Position numbers and translations under genes: made by a program
Notes under the pieces: generated by a model
Told to the model about the DNA's origin: nothing
The model's input: the letters and a program-made list of their open reading frames with translations, nothing else
Databases searched by the model: none
NCBI GenBank assembly: GCA_949752735.1
Contig: OX457047.1
Span: 13,605,334-13,669,333 of the forward strand
Origin: Lumbricus terrestris
Taxonomy: Eukaryota > Annelida > Clitellata > Crassiclitellata > Lumbricidae
Reading direction: 5' to 3'
DNA: 64,000 nt
Shown here: piece after piece, positions 12,361-24,617 of the stretch
Numbering within the stretch: the stretch's first letter is position 1
Layout of the letters: each line of letters opens with the position of its first letter

Positions 12361-12875
12361 ATGATCATTTGTATTAATTAATTATGTGTGGATTAACAAT
12401 GATGGTCGCACAATATGATTTTCGGCCTAACTGGACGTTTATTTGGCACGAATTTGATGACGTCACGGATATTGGCGCTAAAATTTGAATAATTGAGCTA
12501 GTGATCTAATTTTTTTTGCGTAACATTTTCATTTGAACAACCTATCCGCCAGTATAAAACTTTCCACATTATGTTGTGTATAACATATATTTTTCTGCAT
12601 TCAAAATCGTTCACGACCTATCGAGACACCCTATAGTTTTCTATAGGCTGCTCTAGTCTGAACTGCTAATGAACAGTGTTTATTGCTCATGTTAATTATT
12701 TTTAAGTTCAACATTGTTTGCATCGACAGAAGTACTGTAAAAAAGGAGTTTAAACAACAAGAAAAAATTTATGGGACTGAAATTCTGATATTTTCTGAGT
12801 TAAATGTATTTTTCCGGTTCTTCGGAAATTTCCAGCAAAATACTTTTCCGGAAAAGCTACATCACTAGTACCTCA

Positions 12876-13481
12876 CAACACAAAACAATGATAGAATAGA
12901 ATGGCTTACAAGCACCTATGGAAAAAGAAGCAAAACAAGTCCAAGAAGTCTAAGTTTAAGTTTGGCAGCTTATCCTGGCAAACCATGATGGGCTGACAAT
13001 CAAATTTCTATGCTGGATCATGGACATTTGAATAGGAAGGACAGCCAGATATTGTCTTGCACAGAACACAAAAGAAACTGGAGACTGGGGTTGGAAAGAA
13101 CCAACACACAAACACCTCTGATTAGGTTGTACTGTGAAAGGCGCTTTATAAATCCCAAAATAGAATAGAATATATTACTGACCACCATCACAGCCGCCTG
13201 TCAAGGTTTTTATCTTTAATTAAAAAATAACTAAATTACCAAAAAGCACAGCATACACCTTTCAACCACATACAAAAATTTCATTTTAACAACTTTCGGT
13301 TATTTATTTGCTAATAACTTTTAATCAACATATAATAAAGCACTAAACGTCTGGTTGCTTCGCATCAAATCACAGTTAAGCCATGGAGGGAATGCAAACC
13401 GAAACAGACAAGGTTACTTTTGATCATGACATTTGAGAAAAAACAGGACACAGGGAATTTCCAAGACTTCACCAACTTGTG
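12876..13481. other. Non-coding stretch with a retrotransposon-like tail
   Basis: At about 13135-13171 there is GGCGCTTTATAAAT followed by AATAGAATAGAAT. This resembles the GCGCTATATAAAT ends of the LINE family seen elsewhere in the window, with an (AGAAT) tail. An AGAATAGAAT motif also lies at 12892-12901, perhaps the other flank. No gene is seen. Confidence 0.4.
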
Positions 13482-13495
13482 GGGCACAGTGGTGT

Positions 13496-14738
13496 GAGTG
13501 TAGGACATTTCCCCCCCTGGACAAACCCCTTCCCCGGACAAACCCCCCCGGACAAAACCCCCCCCGGACAATTCCCCCCCCCCAGGGTAGGACAATTCCC
13601 CCCCTGTCGAACATATTGCGTGTAAGTGGTATTACTATAAAACGGCGGTCCTAAGTGTCCTAAGTTGGATTGATGAAAAGATATCTTGCTAAATAGAAGC
13701 CGGATTGATACAAAATAATTTTTACTTAAATGGAAGCTGGATTGATGAAAATATTCTTGCTTAAATTGGAGCTGGATTGATGAAAATATTCTTGCTTAAA
13801 TGGAAGCTGGATTGATGAAAATATTCTTGCTTAAATGGAAGCTGGATTGATGAAAATATTCTTGCTTAAATTGGAGCTGGATGGATGAAAATATTCTTGC
13901 TTAAATGGAAGCTGGATTGATGAAAATATTCTTGCTTAAATGGAAGCTGGATTGATGAAAATATTCTTGCTTAAATTGGAGCTGGATGGATGAAAATATT
14001 CTTGCTTAAATGGAAGCTGGATTGATGAAAATATTCTTGCTTAAATTGGAGCTGGATTGATGAAAATATTCTTGCTTAAATGGAAGCTGGATTGATGAAA
14101 ATATTCTTGCTTAGATGGAAGCTGGATTGATGAAAATATTCTTGCTTAAATTGGAGCTGGATGGATGAAAATATTCTTGCTTAAATTGGAGCTGGATTGA
14201 TGAAAATATTCTTGCTTAAATGGAAGCTGGATTGATGAAAATATTCTTGCTTAAATGGAAGCTGGATTGATGAAAATATTCTTGCTTAAATTGGAGCTGG
14301 ATGGATGAAAATATTCTTGCTTAAATGGAAGCTGGATTGATGAAAATATTCTTGCTTAAATGGAAGCTGGATTGATGAAAATATTCTTGCTTAAATTGGA
14401 GCTGGATGGATGAAAATATTCTTGCTTAAATGGAAGCTGGATTGATGAAAATATTCTTGCTTAAATTGGAGCTGGATTGATGAAAATATTCTTGCTTAAA
14501 TGGAAGCTGGATTGATGAAAATATTATATTAAATTGGAGCTGGATGGATCAAAATAATTGTTATTTAAATAGAAGTTGGATTAAACGCATTTGTGCCTAA
14601 ATGGAAGCAAAGGGGGGGAATTGTCCGGGGGGGTTAATGTCCTAGGCTAAATCAGGGGGGGAATTGTCCGGGGGGGTTTTGTCCGGGGGGGTTTTGTCCG
14701 GGGGGGGTTTTGTCCAGGGGGGGAAATGTCCGCGCCCC
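13496..14738. mobile_element. Foldback/MULE-like inverted-repeat element with minisatellite core
   Basis: Both ends carry inverted arrays of GGACATTTCCCCCCC and GGACAAAACCCCCCC units (about 13503-13610 and 14605-14733), with about 0.95 kb of 35-bp tandem repeats between them. The 9-bp duplication CAGTGGTGT is at 13487-13495 and 14739-14747. A 9-bp duplication with subrepeat-built arms fits a foldback or non-autonomous MULE-type element. No coding capacity is seen. Confidence 0.75.
13665..14600 (+). repeat. 35-bp minisatellite with higher-order structure
   Basis: About 24 regular 35-bp units plus diverged edge units, each with GCTGGATTGATGAAAATATT and CTTGCTTAAAT. Three main unit types differ at AATGGAAG versus ATTGGAG and at GGATTGA versus GGATGGA. 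Edge units are degraded (AAAATAATTTTTACTTAAAT on the left, AATAATTGTTATTTAAAT on the right), which is usual where unequal exchange homogenises the centre. Confidence 0.92.
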
Positions 14739-14910
14739 CAGTGGTGTAGTGGGCATGTTCGTCGCCTTGCAGCCGAAGAGTTGCAGCTTCACTCGCAATT
14801 GTTCAGCACTTCGGCATGAAACTCCGATGGGGTGTCTGCTCTGTAGTCGGGAGTGCCTCTGAGTAGGGAGCTTGAAGGAGTGCTATAACAAGTGCACATA
14901 CAAACTTGCC

Positions 14911-15659
14911 CCCAAGAAATGACTGAGAGCCCAGTACTGCTCTGGTGTCATGAGGCACAGCCATAATCAGAACACATTCATTGATCAAGCGCTGCAATAT
15001 TTGATGGCATGGGAGAGCAAAGAGCAGTCTATATGGGTCGACTGATTGGAATGTAATGTCTAGGAAGTGGAAAGTCTATAACACAGATTCTAAACGCAAT
15101 TCTCTGCTCAACATGCAGCCAGCGTAATGAAAGTAATATTGGTGCTTTATGTTCATACTAAGGATATTGCTCTTGCCAGAATTTTGACCAACTTGTAGTT
15201 TGTACACATCTCTTTGGCAGTACTAGTGAGTTACAGGCAGTTAAGATAGCTCAAGAAAACAACAAAAGCAGCTGAAAACGGGACTGAGACAGTTTCAGGT
15301 ACGGTATGTCAGATCTGACTCCATAATAAACAATTAAACATGTAGTGAGCTGCTTATAACATTATCGAAAAGAACATTTGTGGAATAAAAATTTATATCT
15401 AAACTGCACTGTAAGTTCAGAGCAATTAATTACCAGTCAATCCATCGAATTTAATTCACTGCAGCAAAACACAACATGATGAATTGATGCAGTCAAATGG
15501 AGGATTATTTTAACTAAGCAGTTCTCAGTATACCCGGTAGATCTTGGAAGATACTAGTAATTTGTCAGACTCCAGCCAACAGACTGAGCATATCAGAGAT
15601 AGATATAATCAACCTTTGTTAATTACTACAGTTATCTTCATAACTGAATCACAATAGTA
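14911..15659. other. Non-coding stretch, nothing recognised
   Basis: No ORF of note, tandem repeat or transposon end was seen between the SINE and the hAT-type element. Confidence 0.45.
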
Positions 15660-15667
15660 CACGTAAT

Positions 15668-16815
15668 CAGGCCCGCCGACAGAAATTAAGGGCCTCTGGG
15701 CAGAGCAGTCACGGGCCCTATAGACTATAATTTAGAATTTTTGAGCAAATTTAAGAGAGAGAAAATAGAAATAACAAAATTTCGGGTATACGAATGTACG
15801 ATAATGCATACATTTATGGTTTTAATCAGCTCCTTATGTTAAGAATTTAATTTTCAAATTGCATGGTAGTCAACAAGCAATCATTCTGGATTTAACTGCA
15901 AGAAAATCGTTTATGATATCCTGATAATTATAGTCTCAATTTTGTCTGCCAACCTTAAAAATGCACCTCGAAAATACTCTTTCTTCATCACCGGGAAATT
16001 TCCGGATGCCTTGAAGGACCGTTTTATATGCCTATAGGGCTATAGGCAGTAGTAGGCCTAGTCTATAATAGGTCTCAATCGTTTGTGTAGGTACGGGCCC
16101 TGGTGGCAGTGCCAACATTAAAACCATATCTTTTGCAGTTCCTACAATTTCCGCATTTTCATAAGTCTTATTTATTATGTCATCTTTAGGAATTACGAAA
16201 CTGACACCAAAATTCAGACTTCCTTTTCGTCCCTTTGGTTATTATCATCAGTCATGTCTAATTCACTAGAATCAACCGATGTACGGTAGCCTATATGCCT
16301 ATTAGGCTATGGGCTCTGATATTTTGTCTTCTTTTGAGCCCTAATTAAAATAATGTGCGACTACCAGCTTAATTGTGCCTTTTCTATTATCTATTTCTTT
16401 TCGTTTTTGTGCTTCAGATTTGTGTTTATATTCCATCGTAACGAAAGAAATTTACCTTTTAGATTTGTTTACTGAATGATTGAAATAGGAAAACGCTTAT
16501 ACTAATTATTTAGCAGAAGAGTCTTTTAATTGAGCCTTCAGTGGGCACGTTCTTTGGCCAAAAGCTGACGAACAAGGTAATGGTAAGTTATCTGAAACTT
16601 TAACAGTTGTAGCTATGTGACAGTGGTATTAAGCCATATTTAAAACGGTTTAAATCATAAATTTTGTATAGGCCAAGCCTGGGTTCGCCGTCCGCAATCA
16701 ACATAAAAAATAAAGAAATATTCTAATCAGTGCATCCCGGACCCCTCCGGGCCCTCTGAAACTCGGCGGGCCCCTGGGCATTTGCCCCCTCTGTCCCCCC
16801 CTCTCGGCGGGCCTG
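15668..16815 (-). mobile_element. hAT element, decayed
   Basis: The ends CAGGCCCGCCGA are exact inverted repeats, and the 8-bp target duplication CACGTAAT is at 15660-15667 and 16816-16823. The minus strand encodes the beginning of a hAT-type transposase (16355-16437), oriented from right to left. At 1148 bp it is far shorter than an autonomous copy and is internally deleted. Confidence 0.87.
16355..16437 (-). pseudogene. hAT transposase N-terminal remnant
   Basis: An ATG at 16437 on the minus strand opens a short frame containing KHKSEAQKRKEIDNRK and ending at a stop after about 26 codons. A basic K-SGA-KRKxK start is typical of the large hAT transposases with a zinc-finger/DUF4371 layout. 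Further left, minus-strand segments such as SVDSSELDMTDDNNQRDEKE (near 16220-16285) look like the following acidic linker. The catalytic part is missing. Confidence 0.5.
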
Positions 16816-16823
16816 CACGTAAT

Positions 16824-18464
16824 GCTATGCTGGGAAAACAATTACTCTCTGGATATACACGGCTACATGCAATGCATTCGGAGGGAAATTAATATGAAGG
16901 GTTCTTTGCATAGCTCAGCCCATCTATTCACAACACATAGATAACAGATCCCTCAGTTCATAAAATAGACAGAAACCAAATGCAAGAACTCCTTACAACA
17001 TCAATCAGTAATTCTATTGATGATTGCAAATGTGAAGTGATGATGATGATTGCAAAATGCGAATTGTAAATAATGATGGTGGTGGTGGTGGTGGTGGTGA
17101 CAATGAAGCTAAATTTTAACATTTGTAACGGAATTAGGTTTCCTCTAAAAAATGACGAACTAGATGAAATGATTCGGTCAGATTCGCACTAAACAAATAA
17201 ATGGCGATGACGTTATGAGTAGGAGGTGGAAAGCAGGTCACAACAACTGCTGCCTATAACACAGAGAGAAACCTCAAACAGTGTGGGGAACAAAAGATGA
17301 CTCAGACTGGAAACATTAGCAACATTGTCCTCCTATTCCTAGGCATCAAATTTCACCTGCCACAACAGATCAGACACACTAAGCCACAGACGACCAACCA
17401 TTCTGGCTGACCCCCTACCCCCCATCAAGGCAGAAGACTGATGCTACTAACACCTATAAATTGATTTAGGGTCTTTAACAAAGTAAGTTACTCTACATTT
17501 TACCACATTTTTCACTTGCTTGAAACTGGAGAACTATGCTACTTAACTTGTCCAATCTAAGCTGATAACCAATTCGATCAAAAGGCTTTCATGGATCCAA
17601 TGCTTAACGCATCAATTGAAAGTTTCCTAATAAAAAATGCTCTAGAGTTCAACATCAACTTGTATACCGGTATAAAAGGATAGTAAAACACTTTTTCTAG
17701 CATCTAAAAATCTAAAGATTTGATAAGTTCATTATATTTCTAAGATTATTACTTTATTTCCAAATGCATTTACTGTTTGCAACTTCAAACATCAAGTAGG
17801 CCTACATCCATCAGATCATATCCCTGGATCCTTCTTTCATCACAAAACCCACATGCCAGCAGTTATTGTCAAACCCCCTTCAGCGGCTCATGGTTCCTCA
17901 AGGCATGCACTAAAATATTGCTACCCGGTACATGAATGCTCTTCCAGCATATATGTTCTGACACAATCACAATTCAACTGCTCCAATTTACTCATTCTTC
18001 CTTGCACCAGACCCATTTTCATCCTTGAATCACTAGTCAATTCAACTTCTGAAAACATTCCTTAATCAACAGTGCTGCACTAGGCGAATTGCTGGTAAAA
18101 AAAACTCTGCTCACCAACAAGCAGTTGGCAAAAATTGACTATCTTCTTCTTCTTCTTCTTAAAGTTTCTTTGAAAAAATTTCATATCAACTCCAAAAACC
18201 GAACTTTTCAAACAATATTCAGAATTGCCTTCACCATCCTCCTCATATCTAAGAAACTGACCAAATATTCTCAAATGTCTCTTCAACCTCATCGTCATCG
18301 ATTGACTCTTGCACAGTTGTAAATGTATATCAAGTACCACTGATAGCAGTACTGCTCATGCATAACTACCTTTGCAGGCTATACTCCATCTTATCTTATG
18401 GAGCTACGTATCTCAGTCTCTTCTATCCCTGGTCACATGTTTCCTCACTCTCCTGTCCAAGGTC
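16824..18464. other. Non-coding stretch, no gene recognised
   Basis: It contains a short (GGT)n run at about 17078-17099. Open frames at 17853-18065 and 18089-18322 show no recognisable domain. The latter includes a CTT run at 18143-18160. Confidence 0.45.
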
Positions 18465-19114
18465 ATTTGGCTTAGGGCATAGCCGGGTGCCGTTTTTCAA
18501 CCGGGTACCGGGTCCGGGTAGTTTGAATAAAATCTGCCGGGTCCGGGTACCGGGTCCGGGTATTAAAAGTAACCGTTAATCTCTAAACTGAATAGTATGT
18601 CCCACTTTGAATGCCGTCAATCGAACACCACTCAGTTTGTTAGCTACCTTTGGTGGAATTGAGTAAAACTCTTCGGTGTCAGAATTTTACTACAGTTGAG
18701 TTCTGCCAGTGGTTATTGGTTGAGTTCTGCCTAGGGTTATTGATTGAGAGGTGCCAGTAATATCTGTTCATGAACTGTGTTGATAAAATCATTCTATAGT
18801 ATAGAAATGCTGATCTATCCAGTCAGCCAAGAGGAGGTCAGAGGCCCCTGATAAACAGTCTTGCTTCTGTGGTGTATGCAGTCCAACAACATGTAGACAT
18901 AGTTCAAAATGTACCATCCCTTAATCTGTGAGATGTATACATGGTCCTATTAGAGAGGGGGCCTATTAAGCTTGGCTGCAGAGTCGTATAACAGGTGGAA
19001 GGTATCCCTTCTGACTAGTCTCTCTGACTTGAATAAGGGTGTGACAGACCAAACAGGCTTTAAAGATAAGGGATTAATGACAGATGACCTCATGCCAACT
19101 TATATAGTTATGGT

Positions 19115-19548
19115 CATAGTTGTAAAAAACGTTTTTTTCCGTTTTTTATTCTCTCCCAAAAAACGTCGTTTTTTTCGTTTTTTATTTTTCCCATCGTTTT
19201 TTATCGTTTTTTATTTTTTCTTTAACTTTATTTATTCATTTACTTTCTGTTATTGTTTTCCTTAATTTTAATTTTTTCTGATATTCCATATGTTTTCCGC
19301 CAATACTCTCAAGGATTCAGCTAACTAAAGTCATTATTTCATCGTTTAACATCATCATTTAAGAGATGGCCTGCGTGTAGTAGGTTCCTAATCAATGTTT
19401 TCAAGGTTAAGATGCGGTTTTAGATGTAGCAAAGTCAAATTATTTACCGTTTCCGTTTTTATCGTTTTTTTGTCGTTTTTTATTTTTTCGAAAAAAACGA
19501 CGTTTTTTACCGTTTTTTATTCCGTTTCCATCGTTTTTTACATCTATG
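19115..19548. mobile_element. hAT-type MITE, copy 2
   Basis: A 434-bp sister of the element at 7593-8025, in the same orientation. It has the same CATAG ends and its own 8-bp duplication GTTATGGT at 19107-19114 and 19549-19556. The two copies differ by scattered substitutions and a few length changes. Confidence 0.9.
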
Positions 19549-19948
19549 GTTATGGTCAGTGTGCAGCATATATATATGTGTGTGTGTGTGTGTGTATAAT
19601 GTATATATATATATATGTATATATATACACACTTATAGGCTCTTTCCCCCTTCCTATGCTCCCTAACCTTCTACCACTGTTCCTCCCCTCCTCCTTCATC
19701 ATCTCCTTTCTCTTCCCTGTTAGATATTTCAAACAGCCAAGCAGCAGGAGGAAGAGGAAGGAGAGTACTAGAAGAGAAAGAGGAGGAAGGAAGAAGAGAA
19801 AGCATGAAAGAGTATGCCATTCTTATATTTAAATATATATATATATATATATTCAGCTACCAGGTCACACATATAATTATATATATATATATTTACTCCC
19901 CCTCTTCTCCTTCATTGTCTACCACTGTTCCTCTCAGGAAGGGGTAGT

Positions 19949-20077
<129 letters not shown>

Positions 20078-20400
20078 AGAGACAGCATGGAAGAGGGTGA
20101 TACAGACTCTACCCTCCACCTCCTCCTTCCTCTTGCTGGTAGGCTGTTTGAAATAGGATAGTCTAATATAAAGTAGCCATCAGCAGTCTGTCTGCTCTGT
20201 GATTGTCTGTTCATTGTACTATAATGCAGGTGAGAGACTGCAGGTTAACTGTTAAGCCCTTTAATGTGTGGTATGCTATTCATAATTACCACCCGCCCCG
20301 GAAGACCTTTGATCACCGGGTCCGGTTATCTGCCGGGTGTCAAATACCCGGCATATCCGGGTATCCGGGTCAGCACCCGGCTGTGCCCTAAATTTTGGCT

Positions 20401-20612
20401 GACCTCAAAACCTAAACTTCCATTCAGAAAATCTAGCTGTCTTACCCCTGTGTGCCCGGAAAAAATCCTCCCACGCCTGTTTGCCCAAACTTTTTTTAAA
20501 CAAAAATTGTTGCCGCCCGTGCCTGTTTTGCCCGAAAAACACATTTACCCGAAATTTGGGGAGGCATTTGCCCCCTCTGAACCCCCGCCTCCTATGCCTA
20601 TGGATGCACCAG
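20401..20612. mobile_element. Fragment of a DNA element end (GCAAATGCC family)
   Basis: In reverse complement it reads CATAGGAGGCGGGGGTTCAG then AGGGGGCAAATGCC and TTTCGGG. This resembles the piece at 59131-59220 (CATAGGCGTACGAGGCGGGG, GGGGCAAATGCCCC, TTTCGGGCAAG). No matching second end was found for either, so both are solo ends of one repeat family. Confidence 0.5.
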
Positions 20613-23587
20613 TAAATGATGCACCAGTAAATGACGGCTGATCATTCCATTATCAACACCAGCAGACAATCGCTGTTTACAGACCGTCTATAGCACATGC
20701 CTCATGTGGCCACTTTGCCAACAATTATTAAGAGCACCTGCATGATTTCATATTTGGTTAACATTTCTCAGATATGATCCAGGACTGAATCCAGTACAAA
20801 TGCACTGCTAAACAAATGCAGTATAGGAATTATAGCGCCATGAATTTGATCCGTTTGGTAAAACCTTTAAACAAACCTCACTTTTTAAAACAGTGCCAGT
20901 AAATAGATTTTGGTGATCGAAATTTGCAATTCAATTTAAGATTCAAGAAATCCCAAAACCAGCTATCAACACAAATAATCTAATCTAAATCATTACTCTT
21001 ACTTCGACAGCAAGTACTGGTATTCTTGATAAAACTACTCACATCAAAATCAGTAAGCTATGCATGGCAAAATGTTCTTAAGTAAAGGGCTCTGAGAAAA
21101 ATACCCTTCAAGATGTGCTCCCTGCTTTGCTAGAACTGACAGTGCAAAGCTAACAACTCAGTCAAACGCTTCCTTACAGAAAGCATGGGAGAACACATTC
21201 ACATGAACAGCTGACACATCAGCAGTGTCAGATCAGTGATGGCAAACTTAACACAGGAACCAAATTTAACATGTGAACCAAATTTAACATGTGAACCAAA
21301 TTTAACACATGAATCACCAGATTTAACACAAGAACCAAATTTAACACAAGAACCAAATTTAACACAAGAATAAAATTTAACACAGGAACCAGATTTAACA
21401 CAGAACCAAATTCAATACAGAAACAAAATTTAACACAAGGACCAAATTTAACATACTAAGGAACCAGATATTGAGACTTTATATCACAATTATCCATGGG
21501 AAACTTTTAGCCTTGCTATTGTCCTAATTAAGGATGTCCTTGTTTACATTGAGAGAAGACTAGTTTTCAATTGGCATCTGCTTTAGTGGACACACTTCTA
21601 ATGCTATTCTGCACCTCTGGCACGCAAAGGGTTAACAGTATGACCCGTATAATTTGTGAACACCCTGTAGTTTGGACCAAAGCTCTACAACAAGGACAAG
21701 ATTTGACATTTTGAAGTTTCATTTACAAAAGCAAACAATTTAATAAGAAACCTTGCTATAAACAAAATGATGACAGCCAAATGTCCATTTCCAGTCTGCT
21801 ATACATACATTTTTAAAACTCAATCCCTCAAGAAGTAAAACACCGCCTTTATTATTAAATTATCATCTGCCCATCAAGAGCAGAACATCATACCTACCAC
21901 TTCGCCAATAGGCAAACATCAAATGCTTGAACAAACCTAATCACACAGCTACTTTCACAATGATTACACCAGTAACGCAATTAACAAAGTCAATTAACAA
22001 AGCGGTTATTATGCGTAAGACGAGGAGGCACTGCTCACGACAACATCATGAAGCAGTCATGGCCATAAAACTTCATTTTCTTGGTCTAATCATAAAAAGA
22101 CCACGGCAGGCAGATTCCTCCACGCTGCTATCTACCAGTCCGCATACTTATTTACACCATGCTTAATGCTTATTCATATGTTCCCTGTAAAGTGTGTCAC
22201 CGTTGTCGCCTAATCAACTATCAGAAATGTCCAGTACATTAGATGGGTTGCTACATGCCAGATCAACCAATACAATAGCAATTTGTGTCGTTGAACTTGG
22301 CTGAAGAAAATAATCACATAACATCAACTAAACTCCCATCACATAAACACCAGACATTCCATGTAGTATTTTATTGTTTGACTATTGAAATAGCAGATTA
22401 TTTTGTCTAAATGCAGAATTTGTTCAGCAATTTGTAATATGTTGGAGTTTACAGGTGCTAAGCTTACATATCAGACTTAACAATTGTACCTTTGACAGTA
22501 TATTATTCACATGCTGTTTTGGTCAATGCGATTCTATATGGGAAGTTATGTGATCTAAACCTCCAAAGAGAGAGCAGAGCATATGCATCTGGAAAATTTT
22601 CACCTTGCAGGTCTTTACCTAGTCACTGGTGGTGCTTCAGTCTACCAACCAACAAGCAATGAATCCTGTCCTACATCATGCCTGACGTGGGTGGCACGGT
22701 GATTCGGTTGTTTGTCGGATAGCTGGACATGCATTATATACCATCAACGTGGCTGCTGCCCATCAGCATCGCTCCACACAATGAACACAGTTTCATGAAG
22801 AGACTCAGAACATGACCTCAGTCCATCTGTCAACCATCGATTTATAAGTATACATTGGTTGAGATGTGAGCGTCCCATTTCCAATTCTTCGATGTTTTGT
22901 CCGAGCATTTTTACTTGCTAATGACATTCTGCTCTAATAACATTTAGCATCACATTGGCAAAAGCAGTGCTTTGTGAGGTACTTAAAAGCAGTTTTGGGA
23001 GAAGTCGTTAGGGAGACAAAGCAGTTATGGGAGAAATAGTTATGGAGACCATTTAGACCGACTAGTAAATACTACTACCTGTTGAGAACTATGTAAACTG
23101 CATTCACAATAGCAAATACTTAGTAGTAGACTATACCACACCACTATTTAAAAACTATTTCTGTCACAGATAATTGTTTAGAAAGCCAGTTAGTACAGGG
23201 ATGTCAAAGAGTCAGCTTTCCGGCCTGCTGATGATGTTTTTCTGGACCGCAGACTAAAGACTGGACAATTGCAAAAACTTCATTTCTGGACTAGAGAACT
23301 CTGTTATCCAACATTCAAACTGGATGACATCCGTTTCCTTTACATCACCATTTTAACAGTGACGTACACAGCCACATATGTTAACTACTCAAATACTATT
23401 TGTGTAGTACAGCTCAGACCCACTGATGTGTTCCCTGGATAATGCACTGTTTTGCTTCACAAGCTGAAGTGAGATGTCCCCAAAAGCTATTACCTAACAC
23501 AGTATATCTGTTAACACATGATACAGTCAGCTGAATGAATGAACTGGACAGTCAAACAAATGGTCAGACGCATTGTGATGAATGATC
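20613..23587. other. Non-coding stretch with one minisatellite
   Basis: Apart from the tandem repeat at 21249-21453, no gene, transposon end or conserved exon was recognised. Open frames such as 21927-22166 have no recognisable domain. Confidence 0.45.
21249..21453 (+). repeat. Minisatellite of about 18 bp (AACCAAATTTAACACA)
   Basis: About eleven imperfect units around ACCAAATTTAACACAAG, with variants ATGTGA, AGATTTAAC and AAAATTTAAC. Confidence 0.85.
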
Positions 23588-23604
23588 TAACTTTTGTAAT
23601 TGTA

Positions 23605-23715
23605 ATCATACATTTATATAGCGCCCCTTCAAGAGAACTCCTCAGAGGTACTCCCGACCTGACACCAAACCACAATCAAAGAGAATGGTTTTCAACTTGA
23701 CTGCACTAGCCCTGC
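23605..23715 (-). repeat. LINE 3' tail fragment
   Basis: In reverse complement it ends with CCTCTGAGGAGTTCTCTTGAA and GGGGCGCTATATAAATG, the 3' signature shared by the LINE copies at 31.0, 42.1, 45.0 and 50.7 kb. The upstream TTTGATTGTGGTTTGG matches the plus-strand copy near 31035. Confidence 0.7.
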
Positions 23716-23784
23716 TAAGAGGTCAGAATTTATTTTTAAACCAAGTACTACACGCATTCTATATTTCTTAAGCATTGCTTAATG

Positions 23785-24609
23785 CAGCGTTTCCCAAACT
23801 TTTTGGGCCACGGAACCCTTTGTGTCCTAATATTTTCGTGCGGAACCCCAATGTCAACTAAACGCACTGAAACATGCATAGCGCCTAAGAAGTATACTAA
23901 TATAGGCTGCACAAGTCTACCAAAACACTATAGGCTAATTGTAGAAAGTTTATTTCTCTTTTATGAAAAATAAAGTTGAACTGTTTTGAAAACCACGACT
24001 CATGGATCACAATACTGAGAGTAGCGCACATGAAGTTTATAATACGAACAGCCCTTTTTTTATTCTTCTTATGTATTTTTGTCTACTATTGTCTTGACAC
24101 TTGAAAGCTGGATTCCTATTGTCAGCTGTATCGTTTAAATCAAAAACAAGAACCCAAGTTTACGAGACAGTTGCTGAACTGTTGTAAATTTTTGCACCAA
24201 CAAATAAAATTATTATTTGTGACAACTTACTGCTGCTGTACAATAATCTGACTCAGCGGTAGGCCTACTTTTTAAGCTGCTGCGTTTAGACCTAATCGTG
24301 CTCAAATTATATATCTTTGTCGGGTTAACGATAGCAAAGATGGCTGCGTCCCTGTTCAGATTTACAGCTCTGACCTACTATGTCTCAGTAGTCAGCAGTG
24401 AATGATGCATGTTTATAATTTGAAACTGGATTTCAAATTAGCCAGGAAATTTCAGATAGCCGCGAGGACAAAACACAAAGACGCTTGACTAGTTTAACAC
24501 TTTCAGTTCATTTTCACTAAAATTTCGATTTTTTACAACTTTTCGCGGAACCCCTGTGCTCGTCTCGCAGAACCCTTGGGTTCCGCGGAACCCACTTTGG
24601 GAAACGCTG
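23785..24609. mobile_element. hAT-type non-autonomous element (825 bp)
   Basis: The left end CAGCGTTTCCCAAACTTTTT and the right end in reverse complement CAGCGTTTCCCAAAGTGGGT form the inverted repeats, with GCGGAACCC motifs just inside both. The 8-bp target duplication GCTTAATG is at 23777-23784 and 24610-24617. The end sequence resembles Charlie-type hAT elements of animals. No transposase frame is seen. Confidence 0.9.
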
Positions 24610-24617
24610 GCTTAATG

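Larger units (their letters stand above)
11433..12633. mobile_element. Palindromic Tc1/mariner-like element
   Basis: The outer ends TAGGGTGTCTCGATAGGTCG are exact inverted repeats flanked by TA at 11431-11432 and 12634-12635. The two arms, about 500-540 bp each, are near-identical inverted copies, so both carry the same C-terminal transposase segment facing outward. This looks like two 3' halves joined head to head. No complete transposase remains. Confidence 0.85.
11181..12867. mobile_element. hAT-type non-autonomous element split by a mariner insertion
   Basis: The ends are TAGTGTTGTGAGGCGG on the left and, in reverse complement, TAGTGATGTAGCTTTTCC on the right. The 8-bp target duplication GTACCTCA is at 11173-11180 and 12868-12875. 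Without the inner element (11433-12633) it is about 480 bp. CCGGAAAA motifs recur near both ends. No transposase is encoded. Confidence 0.82.
13482..14910 (+). repeat. SINE copy interrupted by an inverted-repeat element
   Basis: The head GGGGCACAGTGGTGT (to 13495) and the continuation from CAGTGGTGTAGTGGGC (14739) rebuild the start of the SINE seen intact at 60239. Its tail CTCTGAGTAGGGAGCTTGAA and GTGCTATAACAAGTGCA ends near 14910. The segment that would hold the B box is deleted in this copy. The inserted element occupies 13496-14738. Confidence 0.72.

Noticed and set aside
13665..14600. 35-bp repeats of CRISPR-like unit length
   Set aside because: Units are directly adjacent with no unique spacers; it is a minisatellite inside an inverted-repeat element.
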